Assembly: GCA_947258985.1 (NCBI GenBank)
Contig: CAMYKI010000012.1
Span: forward strand, 49,364-113,363
Direction of reading: 5' to 3'
DNA: 64,000 nt
From: an uncultured Acidimicrobiaceae bacterium
GTDB lineage: Bacteria > Actinomycetota > Acidimicrobiia > Spongiisociales > UBA5794
Under the pieces are notes generated by a model. The model was not told the DNA's origin. It did no database searches and saw only the letters and a list, made by a program, of their open reading frames with translations. The position numbers and the translations under genes were made by a program. Below, piece after piece: positions 10,801-20,388 of this stretch. Position 1 is the first letter of the stretch. Each line of letters starts with the position of its first letter.

Positions 10801-10927
10801 CCATGGACACCGGCTCGTTGGCCAGACAAAGCAACACCGCGAAGAGATGACGTTCCGCCGGTCCCCCCAGCGGTAGCTCCCGGCCCCCGTGCTCCACTTG
10901 GAGCGGTCCCAGAATCCGGAACTCCAT
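7865..10927 (-). CDS. SARP/AfsR-like regulator (OmpR-type HTH, BTAD, NB-ARC ATPase, TPR-like C-terminus)
   Basis: MEFRILGPLQVEHGGRELPLGGPAERHLFAVLL; BTAD EEYRRQIGEETGLEPSAMLTALEAKIL; P-loop TLTGTGGIGKTSLGIRVA. Confidence 0.9.
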   Translation of the reverse strand: MEFRILGPLQVEHGGRELPLGGPAERHLFAVLLCLANEPVSMGRLIDELWGDDPPSSAKNIVQQYISRLRRALEDETRLTTQPGGYVLRVDKDELDWDRFRALVHRAQATDNHGHSAALLREAIAMWRGTALSGAGDGPAVTAERVHLEEARLAATEDRIDCELELGRHCEVTAELESLVAQHPQRERLLGQLMLALYRCDRQPEALHCFEEYRRQIGEETGLEPSAMLTALEAKILTEDPGVGKPTRAARTPSNLPQRLSSFVGRETEIDAVAHRLSGHRLVTLTGTGGIGKTSLGIRVATELADVFPDGIWWLDLAPLAEGTLIPGTAAGVIGASMSPRQDPLEAVAGCLRDQMVLMVLDNCEHLIDGAAEFAQSILLAAPDVSILATSREPLGVAGEALMRVPPLTLPDHGEFAASEAVRLFVDRARLLNPQFGLADANSEHIATICRQLDGIPLAIELAAARMSTMALDRIADGIGDRYELLTRGARTAPRRHQTLRAMVDWSHDLLTGEERAVFRRLAAFAGSFTVAGARHVCGFEPLKPEHVTSCLDQLVDASLIELPEPSSDRFRMLETIRSYAETHLDNSGEMTSTMRRLATFLNAHGPESEDGYPRADYQAWYQWRHNEQATFRAVLEWSREAHDADVCADTTIEFRGYLNASNLNVEAGSTVARALDELDGERSHRRRLLRWMQVGDLMMFGDYAAARDMAGSLFEEAAEAEDFGTMGVARGYEAMAAVRAGNMSSALPLFEESCELLVSSADPRATDVLGLYAFQLARSGSFSTARGVLERMRELAGQDPKADHRFVDYTANLYGAWIEQCAGNLAEAERMLANEDQYVIQFGASELFMYHLVRFLTAIAKGEPERALLALAEIDRCVDATGSPGLRRDVATMQAMYSIAVGDINTALAFLRRSMEMSIGYESLADTAEVVYIVADAAFSMTDYEAAALLYSAALAGYEQCGIVTMVWQRQQLEKRTGVMRAVLGDRFDRARNEGSTMSFERIVAYAAKYVGLELPTKS

Positions 10928-11039
10928 ACACAGATCGTACGCGGTATCCCCGGCTGCGGGAACCCGCAGATTGAGGCCGTTCAGCGTTCCTAAAGCGGCC
11001 GCCACCATCCTGAAGAAACCGATCGGAAAGGAGGACGAA

Positions 11040-11531
11040 ATGTCGAAGAATCAGACAACCGAAAAAGCTGGAACCGTGGTTGTCGTCTGTGAGAGCCAGC
11101 GGGGTCGTGCGGCTGCAGTCACCGAGGCGGCGCGGGATGCGATCAGGGAGCGGGGCTACGACGCCACGGTCGGTGTCATCGACGATCTGGCGTCGTCGAC
11201 TATTGCATCGGCCGATGCCCTGATCGCGGGATGCTGGATGCCCGGCAAGGCGCCGTTCGGGGACGAGCCGATGCAGCGCATGGTGAGGTGGATCGACTCG
11301 CTGGAGCCGTTGGACGGAAAGCCGATCGGCGTATTCTGCACGTATCGGTTCTTCCCGCACACGTTTGCGGACACGGCAACACGGACGGCCGAGACCGAAT
11401 ATCTGCTGCAGGCCAAGTTCGAAGAGAAGGGCGGCAAGGTCGCCTCGAAGCGGGCGATCCACGTCAACTCCATCGAGGAAGACACCGCTGCACTTGTCGA
11501 CACCGTGATGGAACACATACCGGCGGCATGA
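11040..11531 (+). CDS. Flavodoxin-like domain protein
   Basis: GTVVVVCESQRGRAAAVTEAARDAIRERGYDATV...; ATG 11040 preceded by GGAGG. Confidence 0.6.
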   Translation: MSKNQTTEKAGTVVVVCESQRGRAAAVTEAARDAIRERGYDATVGVIDDLASSTIASADALIAGCWMPGKAPFGDEPMQRMVRWIDSLEPLDGKPIGVFCTYRFFPHTFADTATRTAETEYLLQAKFEEKGGKVASKRAIHVNSIEEDTAALVDTVMEHIPAA

Positions 11532-11532
11532 C

Positions 11533-12129
11533 ATGTTTCGCCTGAGACGCTGCAGCGTGTTGGTCGGCGTGATTGCGCTGGCGGGATCGAGTTGCGGCGG
11601 TGATGGATCGGCGACGCCCGCCGAACCGGTGGTAGGCGGTGACTTGGTTCTGGTGATGCAGCCGGGGGAAGGCAGCGCCACCAATACAGGCCGGTACTTC
11701 GTGGAGTTGTTTGATTGGGAGGGCAACTGGGGTGTGAAGGAGGGGACCGCGAATCACGTCGGTTGGATCGAGGCCAGGTACGGTCCGAGACACGTCGTGA
11801 CGTTCACAGCGGCTCGTGATAACCCGCGAGGCGGCGAGCCGGAGTTCTGTTTCATTGTCTTTCCCGGTGGCGGCGGATGCGGGCTCGATCCCACCGAGGC
11901 GGCCATCTACGGGTGGGGCGAGGATTCGGCGGAACTCTTCGCTGGGTCTACTGGTGCCGAAGCTGTAATCACCACCGAGGCCGGAAGAACGGTTTCGATC
12001 TTGACCGTCGAAGGCTACGCCGTTGCCGAATGGCCGGGTGACTGGGGTGGACCGGAGTCCGTCAGCTATTACGCCGCCGATGGAGAGCTTTTGACGACTC
12101 TCGAGTTTCAGCCCGACCTTGGGGAGTAG
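11533..12129 (+). CDS. Hypothetical secreted lipoprotein
   Basis: MFRLRRCSVLVGVIALAGSSCGGDGS lipobox. Confidence 0.6.
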   Translation: MFRLRRCSVLVGVIALAGSSCGGDGSATPAEPVVGGDLVLVMQPGEGSATNTGRYFVELFDWEGNWGVKEGTANHVGWIEARYGPRHVVTFTAARDNPRGGEPEFCFIVFPGGGGCGLDPTEAAIYGWGEDSAELFAGSTGAEAVITTEAGRTVSILTVEGYAVAEWPGDWGGPESVSYYAADGELLTTLEFQPDLGE

Positions 12130-12133
12130 AGAG

Positions 12134-12694
12134 ATGCGGGTCTTGCTGGTCGCCGTGGTTCTGGTAGTAGGCGCTTGCAGCGACGCAGGCAGTTCCGATG
12201 ATGCGGCTCATCTTACGGACGGCGCGGTCGTGACGCTCACCTTCGACGGGACGGGTTGCCACTACGACGGCCCGGAAAAGGTGCCGGAGGGCACCGTCGA
12301 CTTACGATTCTCCAACACATCGGACCAGCCCTTTGCCGTAGCTGCGATGTCGGTCAATGAATATGCGCTCGCGGACTTCTTGCGTGAAGGGCAGGTTGGA
12401 ACCGATTGGGACATACCCACGGGCCATCCCCGCTCCGGCGGCCTCGAGTGGCACAACCGGTGGCCCCTCGTACCCGTAGGAGAGTCTCATGAGTTCAGCT
12501 GGCTGCTGCCGGCGGGGACGTACTACTTCGACTGTGTACTCAACCTCGACCAGGTGTGGCGGGTAGCGCAGCTCGAAGTGGAGGCCGTAGCGAGCGGGGC
12601 GACGGGTGTCACCACCCCGCCGACCCACAACGCGGGTGGTGGTCTGCTGCTCGCCATGGAACGGGCTCAGGACCCGGTGTCGAAGCTGAGATGA
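12134..12694 (+). CDS. Hypothetical secreted lipoprotein
   Basis: MRVLLVAVVLVVGACSDAG lipobox; start chosen inside ORF 12119..12694. Confidence 0.6.
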   Translation: MRVLLVAVVLVVGACSDAGSSDDAAHLTDGAVVTLTFDGTGCHYDGPEKVPEGTVDLRFSNTSDQPFAVAAMSVNEYALADFLREGQVGTDWDIPTGHPRSGGLEWHNRWPLVPVGESHEFSWLLPAGTYYFDCVLNLDQVWRVAQLEVEAVASGATGVTTPPTHNAGGGLLLAMERAQDPVSKLR

Positions 12695-12819
12695 TGCTGG
12701 GGCCGACGGCCAACCGTGCAGCCTTGCGACGGTTCTCGAGCCAATCGCTTGACCTCGGAACGCCCCCCGTCGTGGCTGAGCCTGCCGGTATCGTTGAGGC
12801 AGTCGGGTGAGGAGAGTCA

Positions 12820-13299
12820 ATGCGAGTGCTGGTGGCTTATGGGTCGAAGATGGGCGGTACCCGGGGTGTGGCAGAGATGCTCGGTGCCGACCTGGCTGAC
12901 CTGGGCTACGAGGTTGACGTCCGTCCCGCCAAGGAAACTACCGATATTGAGCCGTACGAGGCCGTCATCGTCGGCGGTGCCCTCTACTACTTCGTGTCCT
13001 GGCACAAGGACGCCCGAGCCTTCCTGAAACGGCATCGGGCCGCTCTCCGGCAACGCCCGGTGTGGCTGTTCAGCAGCGGGCCGCTCGACGAGTCGGCTAC
13101 GCAGAAAGAGATCCCGCCGGTCCGTTCGGTGCGCAAGGAGATCGACCATGTAGGTGCACGTGGTCACGTCACCTTCGGGGGCCGTCTCGAGGAAAAGAGT
13201 GGGAGCCTCCCCCTTGGCGACTGGCGGGATCCCGAGCATGTTCGCCGGTGGGCGGAAGCCATCGCAGGGGAGCTGGCCGCCTCTGGATCGGTTGACTGA
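12820..13299 (+). CDS. Flavodoxin domain protein (HemG-like)
   Basis: MRVLVAYGSKMGGTRGVAEMLGADLADLGYEVDVRPAKE...IVGGALYYFVSWHKDARAFLKRH. Confidence 0.8.
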   Translation: MRVLVAYGSKMGGTRGVAEMLGADLADLGYEVDVRPAKETTDIEPYEAVIVGGALYYFVSWHKDARAFLKRHRAALRQRPVWLFSSGPLDESATQKEIPPVRSVRKEIDHVGARGHVTFGGRLEEKSGSLPLGDWRDPEHVRRWAEAIAGELAASGSVD

Positions 13300-13344
13300 C
13301 CAACCGGTGTGGAGCCTCGGTACCCGTCGCCTACAGTTGCTCCC

Positions 13345-14325
13345 ATGACCGAAACGCTGCACCCGTTCACCTTGACCCCGGTCCTCTCTGCGCGACCGTG
13401 GGGGGGACGTCGCCTCGAGGAATACGGCAAGCATCTTCCCGATGGTGTGTTGATCGGCGAGAGCTGGGAGGTGGCCGACCTTCCGGATCACGTCGCCCCC
13501 TACATCGATGACCCGAGATCGCGGGTCTCGTCGGGACCGCTGGTTGAGCTGTCCCTGTCTGAGGTGATCGAAGGGTATGGCGAGGAATTGCTCGGGCCGA
13601 TTCCGCCCACAGCTGAAGGCCGGTTCCCGCTTCTTGTCAAGTTGCTCGATGCCAGAGAGAATCTCTCGGTCCAGGTCCACCCCCACGAGGGCTACGTTGC
13701 CGAGCACCCCGACACCCGGCTGAAGGTGGAGTCGTGGTACGTGATGGAAGCGAGGCTCGGTGCGGCGATGTTCCACGGCTTCAAGCCGGGGCTGAGCCAC
13801 CAGCAAATCGCCGCGAAGACTGGTACAAGGGACGTGGTGTCGACATTGAGGGCGAGCAGGCCTCTGCCTGGGAGCTTCCACAACGTCCCTCCCGGTCTCG
13901 TCCATTCGCTCGGTGCGGGTTTGATGGTCGCCGAGATCCAGACACCGTCGGACACGACTTACCGGCTGTATGACTGGGCGGTGGAGTACGGCCGAGAGCC
14001 TCGCCAACTCCATGCCGAGGAGGGTGCCGCCAGCATTCTGCTGGACCCCGTCGATGCCGGCAGCTTGCCTCCCGCAACGGGCCGGGGTGTGCGATTGCTC
14101 ACCTCGAACAGCCACTACTGGATCCGCGAGCATCGCACCCATGCCGGGATCGAGTTGTCCAACCTGCCGGGGCCTCGAGTCATGATGGTGATTCGAGGGG
14201 ATCTGTCTGTTGGAGATCTGACCCTTGCGCAAGGCGGGACTGCCATCATCCCGGCCTGTGCCGTCGGCACTCCCGTTGCCGCCCGGCGCCCGTCGACGAT
14301 CCTGGAGATCGGGCTGGCCGGCTAG
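13345..14325 (+). CDS. manA: Mannose-6-phosphate isomerase, class I
   Basis: LTPVLSARPWGGRRLEEYGK, FPLLVKLLDARENLSVQVHPHEGYV, NVPPGLVHSLGAGLMVAEIQTPSDTTYRLYDW. Confidence 0.88.
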   Translation: MTETLHPFTLTPVLSARPWGGRRLEEYGKHLPDGVLIGESWEVADLPDHVAPYIDDPRSRVSSGPLVELSLSEVIEGYGEELLGPIPPTAEGRFPLLVKLLDARENLSVQVHPHEGYVAEHPDTRLKVESWYVMEARLGAAMFHGFKPGLSHQQIAAKTGTRDVVSTLRASRPLPGSFHNVPPGLVHSLGAGLMVAEIQTPSDTTYRLYDWAVEYGREPRQLHAEEGAASILLDPVDAGSLPPATGRGVRLLTSNSHYWIREHRTHAGIELSNLPGPRVMMVIRGDLSVGDLTLAQGGTAIIPACAVGTPVAARRPSTILEIGLAG

Positions 14326-15206
14326 CTCTCTGCTGCGTCCATCGCCAGAGCGATGGCGCCTATCAACCCGGCATCCTGACCGAACGCGGGGGCGACCACG
14401 TAGTCTTCGACGGAGCCGCGGAGCAGGTCATGGGTCGTGTACCCGTTGAGTTGATTGACCAGCTTGCTTCGTACGAGATCGATGAGGCCGTCCTGTTGCA
14501 TGACCCCGCCGCCCAGCAGGATGCGTTCCGGGGCGGCGACGTAGGTAAATGTCCGGAGAGCCTGCGCCAGGTACGTCGCCTCGAGGTTCCACACCTCGGG
14601 TCGGTTGCCGAGTTCGGCGCTGGGAGCGCCCCATCGGTCGCCGATCGCAGGGCCGGCGGCCATACCTTCGAGACAGGCACCGTGGAACGGGCAATTTCCG
14701 GGATAGTCGTCGCCGGGGACCCGCTCCAACGCGATGTGCCCCATCTCCGGATGACCCATTCCGTGGTGGACCTTGCCATCGATGAACAGGCCGGCTCCGA
14801 AACCCGTTCCGACAGTGATGTAGATGAAGTGCCGCAGGCCTTGCGCTGCACCCCATCGCCATTCCCCGAGGGCCGCACCGCCGACATCGACCTCGATCGC
14901 CGCCGGGATACCAAGCTCGCTACGCACGGCGTCGAGCACCGGCACGTTGCTCCAGCCCGGCTTGGGTGTCTGCGTCACGGAACCGTAGGAAGGGGATGTC
15001 GGCTCGAGGTCAAGCGGGCCGAAACAAGCGATACCGGCGGCGTCCACATCCCCCCAGCTCCGAATGAAATCGATGGCTGCCCCAAGCGTTTCGTCCGGCG
15101 CGGTCGTTGGAATGGTGGTGTCGGCGACGATGTCGCGGCCGCGGGCGACTGCCACCCTGAACTTGGTTCCGCCCGCCTCGATGGCTGCGTAGTGCTGCTC
15201 GTTCAC
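14322..15206 (-). CDS. ROK-family sugar kinase (fructokinase-like)
   Basis: YAAIEAGGTKFRVAVA, GTGFGAGLFIDGKVHHGMGHPEMGHIAL, CPFHGACLEGMAAGPAI. Confidence 0.9.
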   Translation of the reverse strand: MNEQHYAAIEAGGTKFRVAVARGRDIVADTTIPTTAPDETLGAAIDFIRSWGDVDAAGIACFGPLDLEPTSPSYGSVTQTPKPGWSNVPVLDAVRSELGIPAAIEVDVGGAALGEWRWGAAQGLRHFIYITVGTGFGAGLFIDGKVHHGMGHPEMGHIALERVPGDDYPGNCPFHGACLEGMAAGPAIGDRWGAPSAELGNRPEVWNLEATYLAQALRTFTYVAAPERILLGGGVMQQDGLIDLVRSKLVNQLNGYTTHDLLRGSVEDYVVAPAFGQDAGLIGAIALAMDAAES

Positions 15207-15233
15207 AGGGGAAACGATAGAGCCCCACCAGTG

Positions 15234-15282
15234 CTTCTTGCGCAGATGGTGCCGGTATACCGGCCTGAGTTACGCCGGAAGC
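15234..15282 (-). repeat. Copy of a dispersed intergenic palindromic repeat
   Basis: TTCTTGCGCAGATGGTGCCGGTATACCGGCCTGAGTTACGCCGGAAG matches the reverse complement of 36356..36404; contains perfect palindrome GCCGGTATACCGGC. Confidence 0.7.
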
Positions 15283-15324
15283 GGAGGGGGGCAGCCCCCT
15301 TGTTCCCGCGGAGGCGGCGTCGTC

Positions 15325-17862
15325 CTAGAAGCTGCCGCTCAGGTACTGATTCACCGTCTCTCTCGAGAAGACGGTCTCGCAAGGGATGCCGTTATTATCG
15401 GCATCCATGCGCGCCGGTGCACCCTCGAGCATCCAGTAGGCAACGGCCACCTCATACTCGAACACATCGTCGGCGAGCCCGAGATCGGCGCATAGTTGCC
15501 CGCTCGGCAGCCCGACAGCCGCGTTGAGGAACGACTCATAGTCCTCGGGGAACACGGTCTCGCACGGTATGCCGTTGCCGTCGGCGTCCATCCGATCCGG
15601 GGCCCCTTCGGCCAGCCAGTAAGGGACCGCAGTCCAGAACGCGTAGCCCATGTCCCGCAGATCGCGGCACAGCAGCCCCGCCTCGATCCCGGTCTTGTTG
15701 CGTGGTGCGGGCGCTTCACCCGCCAGGAATATCTGCTGCCATTCGGGCCGTGGCGGATTGGTTGCCGAATCGAGTTGGGCGCGCCACTCATCATCTGTCA
15801 GCCGCTGCCCGGTGTTCCAGAACTCGTAGTAGGAGTAGACCCCACCGCTCGCCACCTGGAAGTTGCCGTCGTCGTCGGGCACGAGCACGAAGATGTTGTC
15901 CACGTATCCGGTGCCGAGTTCCAACACCGCCACGGCATTGCTCATCACATCGGCGATCAGGGCCGCATGCGAGTCGGGTCCGTTCTCCCAATCGAGGTCG
16001 GCATCCGAGGTCTGCACCCAATAGCCCTCGAGTTGGCCGCCGATCCAGCTGAGCTCCTCGTTGTCCTCCTCGCTGATGGGTAGGCCGGCGAGCTCGTCGC
16101 GGGCAATGCCTCCCAACCAGTTGTAGAAGCGTTCCAGGTCGGTTAGCAGGAGGGAGTACGCCTCCGGCAGAAGCCCACGGTCCTCGAGACCGCGCCGCAT
16201 CAAAGTCGCCACCGAAGCGAGACGTTCGAATGCGACCGGATCCGGCTCCACCCAGTGACGGGGTGGTGGCGGGAGCGCTTCTCCGCCGCCTTCGGCCACG
16301 GCTTGCTTGGTGTAGAGAATCGTGTCGTGTTTCAGTTCTGTGTAGGAGCTGAAGCCTGTCTGGTGAGACTTGGCGTCCCAGGCGGCCGTCTGCATGAAGT
16401 CCGGGTACTCGGCACCCCTTTCCTGCCACATCGGCTGCACCGCCCACAACCAGGCGTCGTACACGGTCGATCCCCAGTCGGCTTCGTCGCGTCCTGCGAT
16501 GAGGTCCTGCATTGCGGCGAGCTGCTCGTCGTAGCCGTCGAAGTCGGTGCCACCAAGCTCCTCCTGGGTGGCCAGCGCCCAATCGGAGCCAAATGCGGCG
16601 GCGAGATCCAGCGGCGAAGCCTCGAACCGCTGATTCACATTGGGCATGACCAGCTGGTCGAAGATGTAGGAGTCGATGACCAGCCGGGCGCCCATGATGC
16701 GTACCGACGCCGCCTCCGGGTTGATCTCGACCGGTCGCATGGCAAGCAATCCCTGGCCGACGGCATCAACGGTCGCCGGAGCGGCGAACACGGTGAGGTC
16801 ACTCCAGCCCGACGGGACCACCTGCTCGACCACGGCGCCCACCTCGAGCGGCGTGTAGTCGTCGGCGGCTCCGACCAACCAGGCCGTGGGTTCGTAGATG
16901 AGCTGCCACTGCTCTACCACCTGCGGGTCCGCCAGCATCACCCGGCTCGCCAGGATGCCAAGCAGGAGTCCGTCGTCGACGAGGAAGGCGTTGTTGCCGA
17001 GCTGAGACATGCCGCGGAAGAAGCGCTCGAGCTCCTCGCTGCGGGTGTAGTGACCGCGCGGGCGGAACAGCGAGTAATCGATCTTGGTGGTGATGAACCC
17101 TGAGTTGGCGTCACCGCCGGTGGTCGGAGACAGAGTTCGTTCGGTGGCTGCCATGATCAGATCCACTTCCGCCTGGGCGAGTGGTCCTATCGGACCGACA
17201 TCGAGTTCCAGCACGGTGGCGGCAGCTTCGTAGAACTGGGTCACCCGGCCGGCGGCTTCGGCGAGATCTGTCCCGGCGAGTTCGTTCTCCTGAGCGCGAG
17301 CGAGTTCTACGAGACGCAGCACCATGTCTTCCAGAACCGGGAGCAGGGTCTGCTGCTCGGTCTCGCGCAGGATCTTGTCGAACGCCAGGTGCCATACGTG
17401 ATAGGCCGTGTCGGTGGTGAGAAAGATGGGCCAGCCGCCGTATTCGGCTCCCTCGTATATGTGGTGAAAGTGGCGGGTCGTGCCCGGGACAACAACGAAG
17501 CCATTTGCCGCCAACTGGCCCTTGGCATCGTTGTTTTCGAGGTAGTCGCCGATCCAGTCCGCCACAAAGACACCGCCGAGGCTGCCGGGTGTAGCGGGGC
17601 CGGCATAGGCGGGCCCGTCCGACAGGAGCGGGATCGAGGCGAGTTGGCCGAACGCTGTCCTTTCGCCCGCGGGGGAGACGATGGGGGGCAGAGTTGTGGT
17701 GTCGGTCTGCGGGAAAGAGGTCGTCGTGGTCGGTTCGGCCGCGGTGGTGGTCGGTTGCTCGGCCGTCGTCGGCGCCGGCGTTGGGGCGGGTTCCTCGTCG
17801 GACGTGCAGGCAGCCGCAAGGAGTGCGAATGCGGCCAGGGAGATGAACAAGCGTTTCACCAC
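15325..17862 (-). CDS. Secreted DUF3160-like protein with two C-terminal Excalibur-like repeats
   Basis: Lipoprotein signal LLAAACTSDEEPAPT; large helical domain; C-terminal tandem APDRMDADGNGIPCETVF / APARMDADNNGIPCETVF; GTG start with GGAGG. Confidence 0.75.
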   Translation of the reverse strand: MVKRLFISLAAFALLAAACTSDEEPAPTPAPTTAEQPTTTAAEPTTTTSFPQTDTTTLPPIVSPAGERTAFGQLASIPLLSDGPAYAGPATPGSLGGVFVADWIGDYLENNDAKGQLAANGFVVVPGTTRHFHHIYEGAEYGGWPIFLTTDTAYHVWHLAFDKILRETEQQTLLPVLEDMVLRLVELARAQENELAGTDLAEAAGRVTQFYEAAATVLELDVGPIGPLAQAEVDLIMAATERTLSPTTGGDANSGFITTKIDYSLFRPRGHYTRSEELERFFRGMSQLGNNAFLVDDGLLLGILASRVMLADPQVVEQWQLIYEPTAWLVGAADDYTPLEVGAVVEQVVPSGWSDLTVFAAPATVDAVGQGLLAMRPVEINPEAASVRIMGARLVIDSYIFDQLVMPNVNQRFEASPLDLAAAFGSDWALATQEELGGTDFDGYDEQLAAMQDLIAGRDEADWGSTVYDAWLWAVQPMWQERGAEYPDFMQTAAWDAKSHQTGFSSYTELKHDTILYTKQAVAEGGGEALPPPPRHWVEPDPVAFERLASVATLMRRGLEDRGLLPEAYSLLLTDLERFYNWLGGIARDELAGLPISEEDNEELSWIGGQLEGYWVQTSDADLDWENGPDSHAALIADVMSNAVAVLELGTGYVDNIFVLVPDDDGNFQVASGGVYSYYEFWNTGQRLTDDEWRAQLDSATNPPRPEWQQIFLAGEAPAPRNKTGIEAGLLCRDLRDMGYAFWTAVPYWLAEGAPDRMDADGNGIPCETVFPEDYESFLNAAVGLPSGQLCADLGLADDVFEYEVAVAYWMLEGAPARMDADNNGIPCETVFSRETVNQYLSGSF

Positions 17863-17912
17863 GACCTCCGCTGTTGAGTGATCCTAAGGCTAGGACCCAT
17901 CGGTCGAAGCCC

Positions 17913-19342
17913 CTAGCCAAGAAACGTTCGAACTGCCCCCGCGGTTTCCGGGTTTTGGGGATGTCCGGCGCCGTGTCGAAACCGAAGCCGTTCCATTCCC
18001 ACGCGCCACCGGCGACCACGGTTGGGTGGTCGAGCTGGTCGTGTACGACGGCGATGGACCCGTCACAAACCACTAATCCGGCGACGGGCATCACGACCGT
18101 CCCCGCTACCCAGATCTCGGTGAAGTCGTCCGGGTCGTAGACGCCGACATGGGCACTACGCCCGGCGGCATCGGACCACTGCACATCGGGGCGAAGCTCG
18201 TTGAGAGGGGTTGGCTGGAAGGGCCGCCGAAACGAAACAACGAGATTGGTGCTCCCATCGCCGGTCACATCACCCCCGGCGACCGCCTGCAAGTCGCCAT
18301 ACGAAAACTCAGCGACATCGACGGGCTCAATTGGCTGCGCGACTGCATCCCGGGCGAGATTCCACCAGGAACCATGCAGCCACACGGCGTCCTGCTCGGG
18401 CGGCAGCCACTGAACGAATTCGACACGCCGATCGGGGTGCTCGGTCAAGCCGACGCGGTAGGCGATGACCCCGTTGCGGCCTGCCATGACCTCGAGGATC
18501 GCTCCTTCGGTTCGGTCCCGACCGGACTGATCAAACAAGAAGTTGCCCAGCGAGGTGGCCGCGATCATCGGGCGCGCCTCGAGTAGGCGCACCGGCTGCA
18601 CGACGTGAGCTCCGTGTCCCCAAACCACGTCGGCTCCCGCGGTGTCGAGGGCTTCCGAGATCTCAACCATGCCCGGATCACTCACAGGGAGGTATTCAGT
18701 TCCGCCGTGGACCGAAACCACCACGACGTCGACCCTCGGCCGCAGATGGCGCACCGCAGCAATGGCTTCCGCTTCGTCCCAGTTGGCAACTCCTGGGCCC
18801 GTCCCCGCAGGTGTGCCGACTCCTGTGGCGTCAAAGGCGAGGAACCCCACTGAGAGATCACTCCTCACGATGGTTGGGGCGACCGCGTCGCGATGTGTAG
18901 CCCCCGCCCCGACGGTCTTCATCCCGGCACCCTCGACAGCGGTGATCGTGTCGAGCAACCCCGCCGGTCCGGCGTCCGTGCTGTGATTGTTGGGCAGCGA
19001 CATGACATCGAACCCCGCCGCTGCCAGCACCGCCGCAGTCGAGGGATCCGCTTCCAGCATGTTCTCGTTTGGCGACGTATGGGGTTCATCGGTCAACGGT
19101 GACTCGAGGTTGGCGCCGACGACATCGGCCGCATCGAGAAGATGCCGCACTCCGGCGAAGACCCCGTCAGGGTCGGCCTGCATCACCCCGGCCACTCCGC
19201 GCCCGGTCATGACATCACCCACGAGCAGAATCCGCACAGTCGGCCCTTCGACCGGAGGAGGCTGGGTCACCGGCATCTGATTGATCTTGCCGCAACCCGC
19301 CACCAGCAACAGGCTGCAAAGGAGTCCGCTCAGAGTCCGCAT
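17913..19342 (-). CDS. CapA-family (poly-gamma-glutamate cap) lipoprotein with C-terminal VCBS/FG-GAP-like segment; 3' end ambiguous
   Basis: TVRILLVGDVMTGRGVAGVMQ, NLESPLTDEP, LPNNHSTDAGPAGLLDTI, VSVHGGTEYLPV, GHGAHVVQPV. The unshifted ORF runs to 17111 through the next gene; a -1 shift at CCCCAAAA near 17955 gives stop at 17913. Confidence 0.75.
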
Positions 19343-19409
19343 CAGTCCATTGTCGCCGACGCAGCGCCCTAGCCGCTGTGATCCGTCGGCCGTCGTGAGA
19401 TACTCGCGT

Positions 19410-20381
19410 ATGCGATTAGTTGTCTATGGAGCCGGTGCGGTCGGCGGTGTTGTTGGCGTCCAACTCCATCGAGCCGGGTACGACGTCACCCTCGTAGCCA
19501 GAGGTCCGCACCTGCAGGCGATGCAGCAGGGCGGGCTGGTGCTCGAAACGCCAATGGAACGAGTGACCGTCGACATCCCCGCCGTCGACCGCATCTCGAG
19601 GGCGGGAGTCGATCGGGACACCGTTGTTCTGTTGACGATGAAATCGCAAGACACGGCCGACGCTCTCGACGAACTGCGTCAGGTTGCCGGGCGTACGACC
19701 CCGGTGGTCTGCATCCAGAACGGCGTCGAAAACGAGCGCATGGCTCTTCGTTGTTTTCCGAACGTCTACGGCGTCTCTGTGATGTGTCCGTGTGCGTTCC
19801 TCGAGCCGGGGATCGTTCAGGCCTACTCCGCACCTGTGACGGGAATCCTGGACATCGGCAGGTACCCAGCGGGTACAGACGAAACCTGTGAGGCGGTCGC
19901 CGTCGCGTTATCCGAGGCCACCTTCGTTTCCGAGGCAAGGCCCGACATCATGCGCTGGAAGTACGGCAAGCTGATCCGCAATCTACGCAACGCCATCGAG
20001 GCGGCGTGTGGTCCGCAGGCCAGGGATGGACGCATCCGTGAGATGGTGACTCAAGAGGCAGAACAGGTCCTTGCGGCAGCCGGGATCGACTACATCTCCG
20101 AGGATGAAGACCGGGCCCGGCGCGGCGACATTCTTACGCCCGGAAGCATCGCCGGTGCCAAACGACCCGGTGGCTCGGTATGGCAGAGCATTGCCAGGAA
20201 CGTCGGTTCTGTCGAGACCGACTACCTCAGCGGCCACATCGTTCTGCTGGGGCGGCTCACCGGGATCGCAACGCCGGCCAACGCCATCCTTCAGCAGCTG
20301 GGCGCCGAGCTGGCGGCGGGCACTCGAGCCCCACGCAGTGTCGATGAGGCGGGCTTTCTCGAGATCCTCGCAGGGCGGTGA
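19410..20381 (+). CDS. 2-dehydropantoate 2-reductase (ketopantoate reductase family)
   Basis: [32 protein letters not shown]. Confidence 0.88.
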   Translation: MRLVVYGAGAVGGVVGVQLHRAGYDVTLVARGPHLQAMQQGGLVLETPMERVTVDIPAVDRISRAGVDRDTVVLLTMKSQDTADALDELRQVAGRTTPVVCIQNGVENERMALRCFPNVYGVSVMCPCAFLEPGIVQAYSAPVTGILDIGRYPAGTDETCEAVAVALSEATFVSEARPDIMRWKYGKLIRNLRNAIEAACGPQARDGRIREMVTQEAEQVLAAAGIDYISEDEDRARRGDILTPGSIAGAKRPGGSVWQSIARNVGSVETDYLSGHIVLLGRLTGIATPANAILQQLGAELAAGTRAPRSVDEAGFLEILAGR

Positions 20382-20388
20382 GCGCGCC

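Noticed and set aside
12817-14232. 471-aa minus-strand ORF opposite the flavodoxin and manA genes
   Set aside because: Shadow ORF; sense-strand genes have clear motifs.
17111-17912. C-terminal extension of the CapA ORF (RIRTPCGCLHVRRGTRPNAG...)
   Set aside because: Arg/Pro/Gly-rich alternate-frame translation of the DUF3160 gene; not protein-like.
17945-17965. Programmed -1 frameshift at CCCCAAAA
   Set aside because: In the CapA frame (ATC CCC AAA ACC) the run does not fit the canonical X_XXY_YYZ slippery heptamer; an indel is simpler.
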